From: PALSA-1353 sp050014015
Lineage (GTDB): Bacteria; Planctomycetota; Phycisphaerae; Tepidisphaerales; Tepidisphaeraceae
Length of the DNA: 64,000 bases
Reading direction: 5' to 3'
Assembly: GCA_050014015.1 (NCBI GenBank)
Contig: JBEKEC010000012.1
Span: forward strand, 21,162-85,161
Positions within the stretch are counted from its first letter, which is position 1, and each line of letters opens with the position of its first letter. This document shows, piece after piece, positions 41,476 through 51,252 of the stretch. The notes under the pieces are model-generated. The model ran no database searches. It was given only the letters and a program-made list of their open reading frames with translations, and was not told the origin of the DNA. Made by a program: the position numbers and the translations under genes.

Positions 41476-41491
41476 TGTTCCATGTGGAACA
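41476..41491. promoter_or_regulatory. parS-like site, one mismatch
   Basis: TGTTCCATGTGGAACA differs from the upstream parS by one central base (CACGTG to CATGTG), which makes it an imperfect palindrome. It lies between parB and the reductase gene; both parS copies are followed by AATG. Binding may be weaker. Confidence 0.7.
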
Positions 41492-41533
41492 ATGTGCGGA
41501 AGGTTTGTTATATCATCATAAAACATCGGCGGG

Positions 41534-41568
41534 TTGGACCTGGGGGGCCGAACGCCTAGAATGCCGCC
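41534..41568 (+). promoter_or_regulatory. Promoter of ferredoxin-NADP reductase gene (leaderless)
   Basis: -35 TTGGAC (41534-41539), exactly 17 bases, -10 TAGAAT (41557-41562), then 6 bases to the ATG at 41569. No ribosome-binding site fits in between. Confidence 0.7.
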
Positions 41569-42573
41569 ATGGCTCAGATTGCGGGCGATGGTTCGGTGGT
41601 GGACGTGGCGATTGTCGGGGCAGGACCGGTGGGGCTGTTCGGGGCCTTTTATGCCGGACTGCGGGGGATGTCCGTCAGAATCGTCGATTCGCTGGAGATT
41701 CTTGGCGGGCAACTCACCACGCTTTACCCGGAAAAGTACATTTACGACGTGCCGGGATTTCCGCGCATTCTGGCCAAGGATTTGGCCACCAACCTGGCAG
41801 AGCAGGCCGGGCAGTACAAACCGGAAATTTGCCTGGGAGATCGGGTGGAGATGCTGACGCGGGAGGGGGAGACGGGCCTGTTTAATATACACACGCAGTC
41901 TAAAGTGCATCGCGCTCGAGTGGTGATCATCGCGGCGGGGGTGGGGGCGTTTGAACCCAAGACGCTGGCTCTGCCCGAAGCCCAGCGGTTTTTCGGGCGC
42001 GGGTTGCGGTATTTCGTGAAGGAATTGCAGACGATGCGGGGCAAGCGGGTGCTGATCGTCGGCGGGGGGGACAGCGCGGTCGATTGGGCGAACATGATCT
42101 CGCCCATCGCCGCATCGGTGACGCTGATCCATCGGCGGGACCAGTTCCGCGCCCACGAGGAAAACGTCCAGCGGATGCGCCGCGGAACCACCAAGATCAT
42201 GACGTGCTTCGAGCTGAAGAGCCTTGGGGGGCGGGAGTCGATCGAGGAAGCAACGATATATGACAATCGAACTAAAGCCGAGCAAACGCTGAAAATCGAC
42301 GCGCTCCTGGTCAACATCGGCTTCAACAATTCGCTGGGTCCGATCAAGGACTGGGGGTTGGAAATCGAAGGCGGCTCCATCAAGGTGGACGCGATGATGC
42401 AGACGAACATCCCCGGCGTTTTCGCGGTGGGGGACATCGCGACGTTTCCGGGAAAGCTCAAGTTGATCGCGACCGGGTTCGGCGAGGCTTGCATCGCCGT
42501 CAACTTCGCCAAGCACTATCTGGATCCCAAGGCCAACGTTTTCCCGGGGCACAGCTCGAACATGAAGAGATGA
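41569..42573 (+). CDS. Ferredoxin-NADP+ reductase, thioredoxin-reductase-like type (YumC family)
   Basis: 334 residues. FAD-binding G-A-G-P-V-G (17-22), L-G-G-Q-L-T-T-L-Y-P-E-K-Y-I-Y-D (about 45-60), NADP-binding V-G-G-G-D-S-A-V-D-W-A (about 163-173) and A-V-G-D-I-A near 285. The thioredoxin-reductase C-x-x-C pair is missing between the NADP motifs, and the Y-P-E-K-Y-I-Y-D-V-P-G segment is diagnostic of the YumC-type ferredoxin/flavodoxin-NADP reductases. It probably balances NADPH and reduced ferredoxin in the cytoplasm. Monocistronic, with its own strong promoter. Confidence 0.92.
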   Translation: MAQIAGDGSVVDVAIVGAGPVGLFGAFYAGLRGMSVRIVDSLEILGGQLTTLYPEKYIYDVPGFPRILAKDLATNLAEQAGQYKPEICLGDRVEMLTREGETGLFNIHTQSKVHRARVVIIAAGVGAFEPKTLALPEAQRFFGRGLRYFVKELQTMRGKRVLIVGGGDSAVDWANMISPIAASVTLIHRRDQFRAHEENVQRMRRGTTKIMTCFELKSLGGRESIEEATIYDNRTKAEQTLKIDALLVNIGFNNSLGPIKDWGLEIEGGSIKVDAMMQTNIPGVFAVGDIATFPGKLKLIATGFGEACIAVNFAKHYLDPKANVFPGHSSNMKR

Positions 42574-42577
42574 AACG

Positions 42578-43144
42578 CTACTTGCGGCGCGGTTGCCATA
42601 ATTCGCCGAGGGATATTGGCAGATCGGGAAAAGGAGGGAAGCTCACGATGTCGTTCCCTTTTCCGCTGCCGGCGGGCCGGTAATCGCCTCGCACGAGCTT
42701 GAACGCCTCGGCGGTGCGATCCTCCGGATCGACGATCCAGTAATGAGCCACCTTTCCTTTGGCATATTGTTTGAATTTGTCGCGTCGGTCGATCAGCCGG
42801 CTGCCGGGGCTGACAATTTCCACGCATAAATCCGGCGGGCCTTCCATGGCCTTTTCGCCGACAAGATCGAGGCGATGCTTGGAAAAGAAGATCAGGTCCG
42901 GCCGGCGGACATCGTGACGGCCGAAGATGGTATCGACGTCGCCATAAAGCCGGCCGAGCTTTTTGCTTCGGACGTGGGTAACCAGAATGGCCCCCAAAAT
43001 CTTTTCGGTATACGAATGATTCGGCGTTGCGCTGGGACTCACTGCCACCTCCCCGTTGACCAATTCAAGCCGGACTCCGACTGGGTCTTCGCCCAATTCC
43101 AGGAACTGGGCGGCGGTCATTTTCGTGGTGCTGATGATGGACAT
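42578..43144 (-). CDS. Uma2 family (PD-(D/E)xK-like) protein
   Basis: 188 residues from ATG 43144 (M-S-I-I-S-T-T-K-M-T-A-A-Q-F-L). Uma2 motifs: L-E-L-V-N-G-E-V, R-R-P-D-L-I-F-F-S, P-P-D-L-C-V-E-I-V-S-P-G-S and F-K-Q-Y-A-K-G-K-V-A-H-Y-W-I-V-D-P. Paralogue of 32768-33481 but clearly diverged. Role unknown; the family is thought to be nuclease-like and is greatly expanded in this phylum. It converges on the reductase gene with 4 bases between stops. Confidence 0.9.
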   Translation of the reverse strand: MSIISTTKMTAAQFLELGEDPVGVRLELVNGEVAVSPSATPNHSYTEKILGAILVTHVRSKKLGRLYGDVDTIFGRHDVRRPDLIFFSKHRLDLVGEKAMEGPPDLCVEIVSPGSRLIDRRDKFKQYAKGKVAHYWIVDPEDRTAEAFKLVRGDYRPAGSGKGNDIVSFPPFPDLPISLGELWQPRRK

Positions 43145-43233
43145 GGTTCGCCTCGGCGGGCAGTATAGCAAATGTGCATGGCCGGGGGCGTCATTTTTGC
43201 ATTGCCGGTTCACCGGTTGCCGATTGGCAGGGT

Positions 43234-44076
43234 ATGGTTAGCAAGATGTACGCGATATTCCGTTGCCGATTCTGGTTTTTGGGGTTTGTGTCGCTGGGGA
43301 TTGCCGCGCTGGCGTACGGCGGGCCGGCGACGCGGCCGGCGCCGGATGAAGTTCTGCGGGCGAGGATCGCCCAGAAGGGTCCGTTGCTTTTGCATTTGCC
43401 CGGCATTGCCGGACCGAGGTGGAGCGATCGCCGGATGCTGGCGGGGCTGCGCGATGGGGGGGTAAAGGCCAATTTCGTCATCTATGATTGGACGGAGCAC
43501 GATCCGGGAATCGACGCGTTGCAGGGATACGCGCGGAATCATCGGGAAGCGAAGAAGATCGCCGACATGATCGCCGCTCACGCCGCGGCCGATCCGGATT
43601 CGCCGATTTATCTCACGGCTCACAGCGGGGGTTGCGCGCTGGCGGCGTGGGCGTTGGAGAACTTGCCGGCCCCCGTGAAGGTGCGGACGGTGCTGCTGAT
43701 CGCGCCGGCGCTTTCGCCGGGATATGATCTGACCGCCGCGCTGCGGCACGTTGAGGGCAAGACATTCGTCTTCTCCAGCACGCTGGACGTGGTGGTGCTG
43801 TATTCCGGGACAAAGATTTTCGGGACGATGGACGGGGTGCACAGCCCCGCCGCGGGCTTCGCCGGGTTCGTTCAACCGCCCAGCGCCGATCCTTTGCCGT
43901 ATCAGAAGTTGGTTCAGCACCAATATCAAAAGGACTGGGCGAGATACTTCGACTTCGGGGATCACATCGGCGGGATGTCGCGGCAATTCGCCAAAGCCGT
44001 GTTGGCGCCGCTGATCGACCCGGATCCGTCGCCGAGCACGCGGCCGGGCGTTCAGTTGGATTCTTCGCGGCGATAG
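43234..44076 (+). CDS. Secreted alpha/beta-hydrolase-like protein
   Basis: 280 residues from ATG 43234. The N-terminus is a signal peptide (F-R-C-R-F-W-F-L-G-F-V-S-L-G-I-A-A-L-A). The mature part has H-L-P-G-I-A-G near residue 55 and Y-L-T-A-H-S-G-G-C-A-L-A, an altered nucleophile elbow (A-H-S-G-G in place of G-x-S-x-G) carrying Ser in the right context; H-I-G-G-M-S at the end could contain the catalytic His. Likely a periplasmic or envelope-associated hydrolase of unknown substrate. It has Thr/Pro-rich edges. The 24-residue peptide gene follows. Confidence 0.78.
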   Translation: MVSKMYAIFRCRFWFLGFVSLGIAALAYGGPATRPAPDEVLRARIAQKGPLLLHLPGIAGPRWSDRRMLAGLRDGGVKANFVIYDWTEHDPGIDALQGYARNHREAKKIADMIAAHAAADPDSPIYLTAHSGGCALAAWALENLPAPVKVRTVLLIAPALSPGYDLTAALRHVEGKTFVFSSTLDVVVLYSGTKIFGTMDGVHSPAAGFAGFVQPPSADPLPYQKLVQHQYQKDWARYFDFGDHIGGMSRQFAKAVLAPLIDPDPSPSTRPGVQLDSSRR

Positions 44077-44090
44077 TGGGTTCCCGTGGC

Positions 44091-44119
44091 TGGACGCGCC
44101 GGGGGCGAGCGGCTATTTT
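44091..44119 (+). promoter_or_regulatory. Promoter of the 24-residue basic peptide gene
   Basis: -35 TGGACG (44091-44096), 17 bases, -10 TATTTT (44114-44119), giving a leader of about 35 bases before the ATG at 44162. AAAGGAG stands at 44148-44154, 7 bases before the start. Confidence 0.6.
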
Positions 44120-44161
44120 GTTGCTTGGAGACTATCTCAGCCACAGCAAAGGAGTAGACGA

Positions 44162-44236
44162 ATGGCCAAGCCACGACGCCGACGAAAGATCGGCAGCAAG
44201 AAGCGCAAGGCGCGTCGCGACCGTCGCAAGCGGTAA
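44162..44236 (+). CDS. 24-residue highly basic peptide, candidate ribosomal small protein
   Basis: The product is 24 residues, of which 16 are Lys or Arg, beginning M-A-K-P-R-R-R-R-K-I-G-S and ending R-R-D-R-R-K-R. The gene has its own promoter, an ideal ribosome site (AAAGGAG, 7 bases) and a strong terminator (44261-44305), so it is a complete transcription unit rather than a chance frame. Size and composition recall the tiny ribosomal proteins bL37, bTHX or the bS22/COX24 group, which start M-A-K/M-G-K and are basic throughout, but I cannot assign it to any of them. An RNA-binding or nucleoid role is possible. Confidence 0.75.
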   Translation: MAKPRRRRKIGSKKRKARRDRRKR

Positions 44237-44260
44237 CGGCATACGAAGCGGAATTCACTG

Positions 44261-44305
44261 CGGATCATCCGGGCCGCGCGTGCGCGGCTTCGATGATCCG
44301 TTTTT
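44261..44305 (+). terminator. Rho-independent terminator
   Basis: CGGATCATC (44261-44269) pairs with GATGATCCG (44292-44300), with an inner GCCGCGC/GCGCGGC stem, followed by TTTTT at 44301-44305. It closes the peptide gene just before ppk. Confidence 0.85.
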
Positions 44306-44330
44306 ACTGGTTGTGGAAACTGGAACGTTC

Positions 44331-46445
<2,115 letters not shown>

Positions 46446-46473
46446 ATTGCCACGGAAAGTTGCGAGTTGCGAG

Positions 46474-48798
46474 TTAATTCGAGAATCGCAATTCGCCGTC
46501 GCGTCGGCTCCTTCGATTGAGCATGCCCAGTCCGGCCAGGGTTAGCAATCCAAATGATGCGGGGTCCGGAACATTGGCGAAGGCCGGCATCGGCAAGCCG
46601 TTTGCCGTCGCGAAGGCGTCCAAGGCCGCAACGTCGCCGGCCGATACGGCCGCGCCGCTGACGCTCTGGTTGAAATTCGCGGCCAGGTCGGTGAAATCAG
46701 CGGCATTGACCAGGCCATCGTAGTTGAAATCGCCCTGGTCCCAACTGGTGACGGTCTGGTTGAAGTTGGCCGCCAGGATGGTGAAGTCGGCGGCGTTGAC
46801 CAGGCCGTCAAGATTGGCGTCGCCGAGCAAAGTGTACATCACTTCGATCTGGCCGGAGGATAGGCCGGCGACGACGCCATCAGCCCCGTCGGCATAGCCG
46901 ACGCCATAGAGAAGGCCGTTTGTTGGCGTTTGTGCTACCGCGGAAATGATTCCCGGTCCGTTCCATGCGCCGCCGTTATAGCCGGCGATCAGGTAATTCC
47001 TGATTGAGATGATGGGGTCGGGGCCGCTGCCGTAGTTAATGAAGATATGGGTGTTAGTCAGATCGAACTTGCCGAGCGCTGTAATGCTGAGGCCATTGAG
47101 CGTGCTTGGTAGCGATCCGGCGCCGCCGCTATAAATAACGTTTCCACCGGTTATGTCGATGATCGGCCCAATTCCGCCCGGATTGATTGGGCTGTTGAAG
47201 GTCGCCGTTCCCGCTAGGTTTACGAATACGCTGCCCGGCCCCCAACTTTGTGTTCCCCCGAATGTCGCGGTGCCACTATTGATGAACGCGCCGTTCTCGG
47301 TCAGTGTTCCGGAGGTTTGGCTGAACGTGCCACCATTGTTGAGCGTCGCGCCGGCATTGACCGTCAGACTCCCGCCCTGAAGGCTTAGAGCCGAGCCCGG
47401 ATCGACCGTAACGCCAAAACCCGCGACTAGTGCTTTGCTTGATGGCAGTGAAAGCGACGAACCAACAGGCCCGCTTACGCCAATGTCGAAGTTTCCGCTG
47501 TTAATCTGAAGCGTACCAGCCGTCCACGTTAAGCCTCCCGAGCCGAGCGCGGAGATCGATGGAATGCTCAACGTACCGGCAAAAAGCGATGTGCCTCCGC
47601 TGTAGGTGTTCACAGTCGAAACGGTCAGCGTGCCGCTGCCCGTCTTGGTGAGCGAGCCGTTGCCCGCGATGCTGCCGGTGCCGCTGATGGTGTAGTTGCC
47701 GGAGCTGTTGTTAACGATCACCGAGCCGGGGCTGACTGTCGTATTCAGTGTAACGGCATAGTTGCCGTTGTTAGAGTCATTGAAGGTGACATAACTGCCA
47801 TCGGTGTAGACCGTGGTGACAGAACCGTCGTTCCAGTTGTTGTTGGTACCGATATCCCAGGTATTTCCGTCACTCGGGCTGGTGCCGCCAGTGTTGTTCC
47901 ATGCCACGCTGGCTGATCCCGCCACCGCAATGCCGCACGGGCCATTCAACCCCGAGACCAAAGAGGCGTTCACCGTTGCTCCCGACGTGGTGTATTCGCC
48001 GATCGTGGTGCCGTTCACGACAAATAGGTCCGATCCAGAAATGGCAATGCCCAGTGGGCCGTTCAACCCCGAGATCAGGGAGGCATTCACCGTCGCCCCC
48101 GACGTCGTGTATTCGCCGATCGTGCCGCTACTGTTGTTCGCTACAAACAGGTCCGATCCAGAAACAGCGATACCGCACGGGCTATTCAACCCCGAGATCA
48201 GGGAGGCGTTCACCGTCCCTCCCGACGTAGTGTATTCGCCGATCGTGGTACCGCTGCTGTTGGCGATAAACAAGTCCGATCCAGACACGGCAATGCCCTG
48301 TGGGCCGTTTAACCCAGAGATCAACGACCCATTCACTGTCGCTCCTGACGTGGTGTATTCGGCAATTGATGCGGAGTTCCTGTTCCCGACAAACAGATCC
48401 GTTCCAGACACCGCAATCCACATCGTGCCGACCGGGAGCGAGACCAGTGAGGAATTCACCGTTGCTCCCGATGTGGTGTATTCACCGACTGCCTCATTAC
48501 CCAAGCCGTTGTAAAGATTCGTAGTGAACAGGTCCGACCCCGATACAGCTATGCCGTACGGCGTGGGCACCCCCGGGACCAGTGAAGCGCTCACCGTCAT
48601 CCCGTCAAAGCTGTATTCTCCGATCCCGCCGCTGGGGCTGGCCCCTGGATAAGGGAAGTTGAGGTAGGTGACAAAGATTTGCCCATGCGCGGTAGCCGGC
48701 ATGAGTGCCGCTCCCGCCGATATCCCCAATGCCAAGATTGAGATGGGGCTTGACTTGAACGCGACGGCCGCGAGCAGCGGAATGGTTTTGCGATTCAT
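46474..48798 (-). CDS. Secreted beta-propeller/autotransporter-like repeat protein with dockerin and PEP-CTERM-like anchor
   Basis: 774 residues from ATG 48798 (GGAGAG 6 bases upstream). A signal peptide (ends A-T-A-H-G-Q) leads to about seven ~33-residue repeats containing G-E-Y-T-T-S-G-A-T-V-N-A-S-L-I-S-G-L-N-G-P (roughly 40-300), probably one propeller. A passenger region follows with the autotransporter-associated beta-strand motif (K-T-G-S-G-T-L-T-V ... T-Y-S-G-G-T-S-L-F-A-G-T-L), then Thr/Gly-rich beta-helix. Two dockerin-type calcium repeats, G-D-A-N-L-D-G-L-V-N-A-A-D-F and G-D-F-N-Y-D-G-L-V-N-A-A-D-F, come next, and the C-terminus is V-P-D-P-A-S-F-G-L-L-T-L-A-G-L-G then R-R-S-R-R, a PEP-CTERM (exosortase) sorting signal in P-D-P form. 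Cell-surface protein. A LuxR-type HTH gene sits directly upstream. Confidence 0.87.
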   Translation of the reverse strand: MNRKTIPLLAAVAFKSSPISILALGISAGAALMPATAHGQIFVTYLNFPYPGASPSGGIGEYSFDGMTVSASLVPGVPTPYGIAVSGSDLFTTNLYNGLGNEAVGEYTTSGATVNSSLVSLPVGTMWIAVSGTDLFVGNRNSASIAEYTTSGATVNGSLISGLNGPQGIAVSGSDLFIANSSGTTIGEYTTSGGTVNASLISGLNSPCGIAVSGSDLFVANNSSGTIGEYTTSGATVNASLISGLNGPLGIAISGSDLFVVNGTTIGEYTTSGATVNASLVSGLNGPCGIAVAGSASVAWNNTGGTSPSDGNTWDIGTNNNWNDGSVTTVYTDGSYVTFNDSNNGNYAVTLNTTVSPGSVIVNNSSGNYTISGTGSIAGNGSLTKTGSGTLTVSTVNTYSGGTSLFAGTLSIPSISALGSGGLTWTAGTLQINSGNFDIGVSGPVGSSLSLPSSKALVAGFGVTVDPGSALSLQGGSLTVNAGATLNNGGTFSQTSGTLTENGAFINSGTATFGGTQSWGPGSVFVNLAGTATFNSPINPGGIGPIIDITGGNVIYSGGAGSLPSTLNGLSITALGKFDLTNTHIFINYGSGPDPIISIRNYLIAGYNGGAWNGPGIISAVAQTPTNGLLYGVGYADGADGVVAGLSSGQIEVMYTLLGDANLDGLVNAADFTILAANFNQTVTSWDQGDFNYDGLVNAADFTDLAANFNQSVSGAAVSAGDVAALDAFATANGLPMPAFANVPDPASFGLLTLAGLGMLNRRSRRDGELRFSN

Positions 48799-48835
48799 GT
48801 CTCTCTCCTTTTTTGCCTTGTGGTTGCAGATTTCC

Positions 48836-49069
48836 TCAAATGAACGGGACTTCATCGTGAAACGGCTGTCGAGCAAGCAGCGGCCGCGGGCCGTTCATTC
48901 CTACCCGGTCAATGATTTGTTTCAGATACGGTCGGACTGTCTGAATGCTCAAATCCAACTTGGCCGCTATCTGCTTGTCCGGCTTGCCCTGAAAGATGGG
49001 TTCCACAATTCTGCCGTGCCTTTCCGAGAGTCCACAATCCTGAATTCGGGGAATTGACTTAGCGTTCAT
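48836..49069 (-). CDS. LuxR-type helix-turn-helix protein (DNA-binding domain only)
   Basis: 77 residues. L-S-E-R-H-G-R-I-V-E-P-I-F-Q-G-K-P-D-K-Q-I-A-A-K-L-D-L-S-I-Q-T-V is the GerE/LuxR C-terminal DNA-binding domain, slightly degenerate (P-D-K-Q-I for N-K-E-I, R-P-Y-L-K for K-x-H-x). There is no receiver or sensor domain. It ends 37 bases before the PEP-CTERM protein gene and points the same way, so it probably controls that gene or is transcribed with it. It could also be a truncated regulator. Confidence 0.7.
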   Translation of the reverse strand: MNAKSIPRIQDCGLSERHGRIVEPIFQGKPDKQIAAKLDLSIQTVRPYLKQIIDRVGMNGPRPLLARQPFHDEVPFI

Positions 49070-49146
49070 GTTTCGACAACCGCTCGATTTTGCAATCAGG
49101 GAATTACCTATTTTTGTGCAAATGAGACCTTTGACTAACGGTGCTC

Positions 49147-49168
49147 CCTGCCGACTGAAGTCGGCAGG
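49147..49168. repeat. 10-bp hairpin
   Basis: Arms CCTGCCGACT and AGTCGGCAGG are separated by GA; it lies between the LuxR-type gene and the CHAD gene. No T-tract follows. A small repeat or attenuator-like hairpin. Confidence 0.6.
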
Positions 49169-49253
49169 CCGCTAAAGAACCGAGGGTTTGCGCGCCTTAC
49201 GCATTCCGGATTTGCTGCCAATCTTTCGCTCATCCTGCTAAAATCGGCGAGTC

Positions 49254-50198
49254 ATGTCCAAGCGCAACGAGGATTTCCCGCTGCTGAAATACGTCGATTC
49301 GCTGGTGGAAAGCCTGCGGAAGCTGATTCCGTCGGCGGTCACGGGCGAAGATGACGACGCGGTGCACGATGCGCGGGTGGCGACGCGGCGATTGAAGGCG
49401 GCGAGCGATCTGGTCAAAGGCGTCGTCTCCGGACGGTCGCGCAGGCCGTTCAATCGCGTGGGGAAATTGCTGCGAAGGCAACTTGGGCCGCTGCGCGATC
49501 TGGATGTCATGCTGGAACATCTGGGCCAGTTCAAGCAGCCGAAATATCAGCCGGCGATCCAATGGGTGCGCGAGCGGCTGGGGGAGCTGCGTCAGGAGGC
49601 CGTGCGACGAGCCGGGCGGAACGCGCCGCCGGCACGGATGCTGGCGCGGCTCGGGACTTGGTGGGGCCTGCGGCACGAGATCGAGATCGCGCACGATTCC
49701 ATCGGCCAGTTGCTCAGTCAATCGGTGCACCTGCAACTCGATGCCTTCGTGGAGCAGGCGGACGATCTGGTCGGCGATCGCCCAAGTGATCCGCACCCGC
49801 TTCGGATCGCGGGCAAATCGCTGCGGTACACGCTGGAGATGGCCCGCCAGCATGGCAACCGGCTGCCGAGGTCGGTGGTTTCGCTTTTCAAGCGGATGCA
49901 AACCGCGCTGGGGCTTTGGCACGATTACGTCGTGCTGGCCGAGCGAATCATGCGGGAATCGGTTGAATGCGATTTGGCATTGCACAATCCCCGGCTCCAG
50001 GTGGAACTGCTGGGGGTGGTTCAGTTTTGTTTACGCCGGTCTGAATCGCAATTGAAGAAGATGGCCGGGCTATGGAAGACCCGCGGCCAACCGCTGACGC
50101 AAACGATACGTCAGGCGTTTCCGCTGACGGAACATGTCGAAGCGCCGGCCGAGGCGGTGCCGGCCGTCGCCGAATCCGGCGCGGCGCCGGCGGCATAG
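49254..50198 (+). CDS. CHAD domain protein
   Basis: 314 residues. The CHAD domain occupies about residues 5-290 as two helical bundles with conserved His/Arg (D-A-V-H-D-A-R-V-A-T-R-R-L-K at 36-49; H-P-L-R-I-A-G-K-S-L-R-Y near 183; L-G-L-W-H-D-Y near 220). CHAD proteins bind polyphosphate granules; ppk is close by at 44331. The C-terminus (A-P-A-E-A-V-P-A-V-A-E-S-G-A-A-P-A) is a low-complexity tail. TAAAAT at 49239-49244 lies 9 bases before the ATG with no ribosome site. Confidence 0.92.
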   Translation: MSKRNEDFPLLKYVDSLVESLRKLIPSAVTGEDDDAVHDARVATRRLKAASDLVKGVVSGRSRRPFNRVGKLLRRQLGPLRDLDVMLEHLGQFKQPKYQPAIQWVRERLGELRQEAVRRAGRNAPPARMLARLGTWWGLRHEIEIAHDSIGQLLSQSVHLQLDAFVEQADDLVGDRPSDPHPLRIAGKSLRYTLEMARQHGNRLPRSVVSLFKRMQTALGLWHDYVVLAERIMRESVECDLALHNPRLQVELLGVVQFCLRRSESQLKKMAGLWKTRGQPLTQTIRQAFPLTEHVEAPAEAVPAVAESGAAPAA

Positions 50199-50260
50199 GG
50201 GCGATCAAGACAGAAATTCATATCGGCCGTGGAATTTTGCATTTTTGGCTGGTTTTTGGG

Positions 50261-50361
50261 GGCAGTGACACAGTCGCGGTTTTTGATGGCGCCAGGGCCG
50301 ACTGTGTCACTGTCTCCGCGCGATTTGGCGAAAAATATACGGCGTCGTTGTTCTGTTGCCC
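50261..50361. repeat. Structured repeat, copy C (diverged)
   Basis: A perfect 13-bp stem (AGTGACACAGTCG at 50264-50276 with its complement at 50299-50311) and a 22-base loop with GGTTTTTGATGGCGCC, the same loop core as copies A and B. The arms share no sequence with theirs. The tail is more diverged. The 530-base gap 50199-50728 consists of this copy, the inverted repeat at 50391, the 41-base repeat and the hairpin at 50667; no coding frame is supported. Confidence 0.75.
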
Positions 50362-50390
50362 TTTTCCCAATAGATCAACTGTGAAGATAA

Positions 50391-50476
50391 ACCGCGAAGG
50401 CGCGAAGTGCGCGAAGTTGCGCGAAGGAATATCAATTTGACTTCGCGCAACTTCGCGTACTTCGCGCCTTCGCGGT
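50391..50476. repeat. 36-bp near-perfect inverted repeat of CGCGAAG units
   Basis: The left arm 50391-50426 and right arm 50441-50476 pair at 35 of 36 positions (the exception is G-T) around a 14-base loop. Built of CGCGAAG-type units; a shorter relative is at 63833-63902. Confidence 0.9.
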
Positions 50477-50575
50477 AAGGCTGTATTTGAGGATCGCCAA
50501 CGCGACGAAAATCGGACGAAGGTAAGAAGCTCGAAAATTCGACTGATGCACGTCGAAACGGGGACCGAGCGCGAA

Positions 50576-50616
50576 GGGTCCCTCTATATCTTTAGCGGGC
50601 AGGTGAAAGTTTTGGT
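50576..50616 (+). repeat. Dispersed 41-base repeat, copy 2
   Basis: Matches 18214-18254 at about 35 of 41 positions (GGTCCCTCTATATCTTTAGC at its start). As in the first case it follows a copy of the structured repeat. Confidence 0.75.
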
Positions 50617-50666
50617 GCTGTTTTTGGGAATTCTTGGAATTTTTATTGAGATTTTTGAAATGACGA

Positions 50667-50690
50667 AGCCCCGCACGTACGTGCGGGGCT
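50667..50690 (-). terminator. Candidate terminator hairpin after LysM gene
   Basis: A perfect 10-bp stem (AGCCCCGCAC and its complement) with loop GTAC, 39 bases past the LysM gene stop in its direction. The following sequence, TCGTCATTTC, is only weakly T-rich. Confidence 0.5.
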
Positions 50691-50728
50691 GCGGAATGCG
50701 ACAGCGTTGCGAGAATCGAAGGGCCGGA

Positions 50729-51079
50729 TTATGGCAGCGTGATCGTTTGGCCGACGCGGAGGGCGCTGGGGGTCAGGCCGGGATTGGCGTCGGCGATTTG
50801 GTGCCACTTCTTGCCGTCGCCGTAGTGTTGCGACGCGATCTTCCAGAGGGTGTCGCCCTTCTTGATGGTATAGGTGTTGGCGGCGCCGGCGGCGGAGGTT
50901 GAGGAAGAGAGGGCCGGATCAGGCGTGACGGTCTGGACGGGCGGCGGGGCGTACGCCACGGGGGTGGCGGCGGGAGTTACGTCCAGGGCGGCGGAGTCGG
51001 TTGTTGGCTTGGGTTGCTGTTGCTGGCAGCCGGCGGCAATGAGAAGGCAAATCGCTATGGCGGGTATCGCGAGTTTCAC
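50729..51079 (-). CDS. LysM domain lipoprotein
   Basis: 116 residues. Lipoprotein signal with lipobox I-A-A-G-C (Cys at about 18), then a Gln/Pro/Thr/Ala-rich linker (20-65) and a C-terminal LysM domain, T-I-K-K-G-D-T-L-W-K-I-A-S-Q-H-Y-G-D ... N-P-G-L-T-P-S-A-L-R-V-G-Q. LysM binds GlcNAc in peptidoglycan, so this is an envelope anchoring protein, probably inner- or outer-membrane attached. The leader DNA 51122-51164 holds a tandem repeat. Confidence 0.9.
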   Translation of the reverse strand: MKLAIPAIAICLLIAAGCQQQQPKPTTDSAALDVTPAATPVAYAPPPVQTVTPDPALSSSTSAAGAANTYTIKKGDTLWKIASQHYGDGKKWHQIADANPGLTPSALRVGQTITLP

Positions 51080-51121
51080 GGCGTACTCCTTGCTGGTAAG
51101 ACTTATGCGAAAGAGGCCAAT

Positions 51122-51164
51122 GCGAAGGCAAAGCCTATCGCTCGCGAAGGCAAAGCCTATCGCT
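51122..51164. repeat. Tandem 21-base repeat
   Basis: Two exact 21-base copies (starts 51122 and 51144, period 22) of GCGAAGGCAAAGCCTATCGC plus T, containing GGC-AAA-GCC. It lies in the intergenic space between the divergent LysM and hydrolase genes. Confidence 0.75.
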
Positions 51165-51252
51165 TCAGGCCTGTGTCATCCTGCTGACTATTATCGGACG
51201 GCTGAGTCGTCCGGCTTTAATTCTGCGGTTGTCGTGGTGCGGAGCGCACTTT

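Noticed and set aside
47900..48520. Regularly spaced repeats resembling a CRISPR array
   Set aside because: The period is about 100 bases, and the repeats encode the G-E-Y-T-T-S-G protein repeats of the PEP-CTERM protein; spacers are coding and similar.
50546..50902. 118-codon plus-strand frame starting near the 41-base repeat
   Set aside because: Runs through a terminator-like hairpin and antisense to the LysM gene; the start is not conserved between the two repeat copies.
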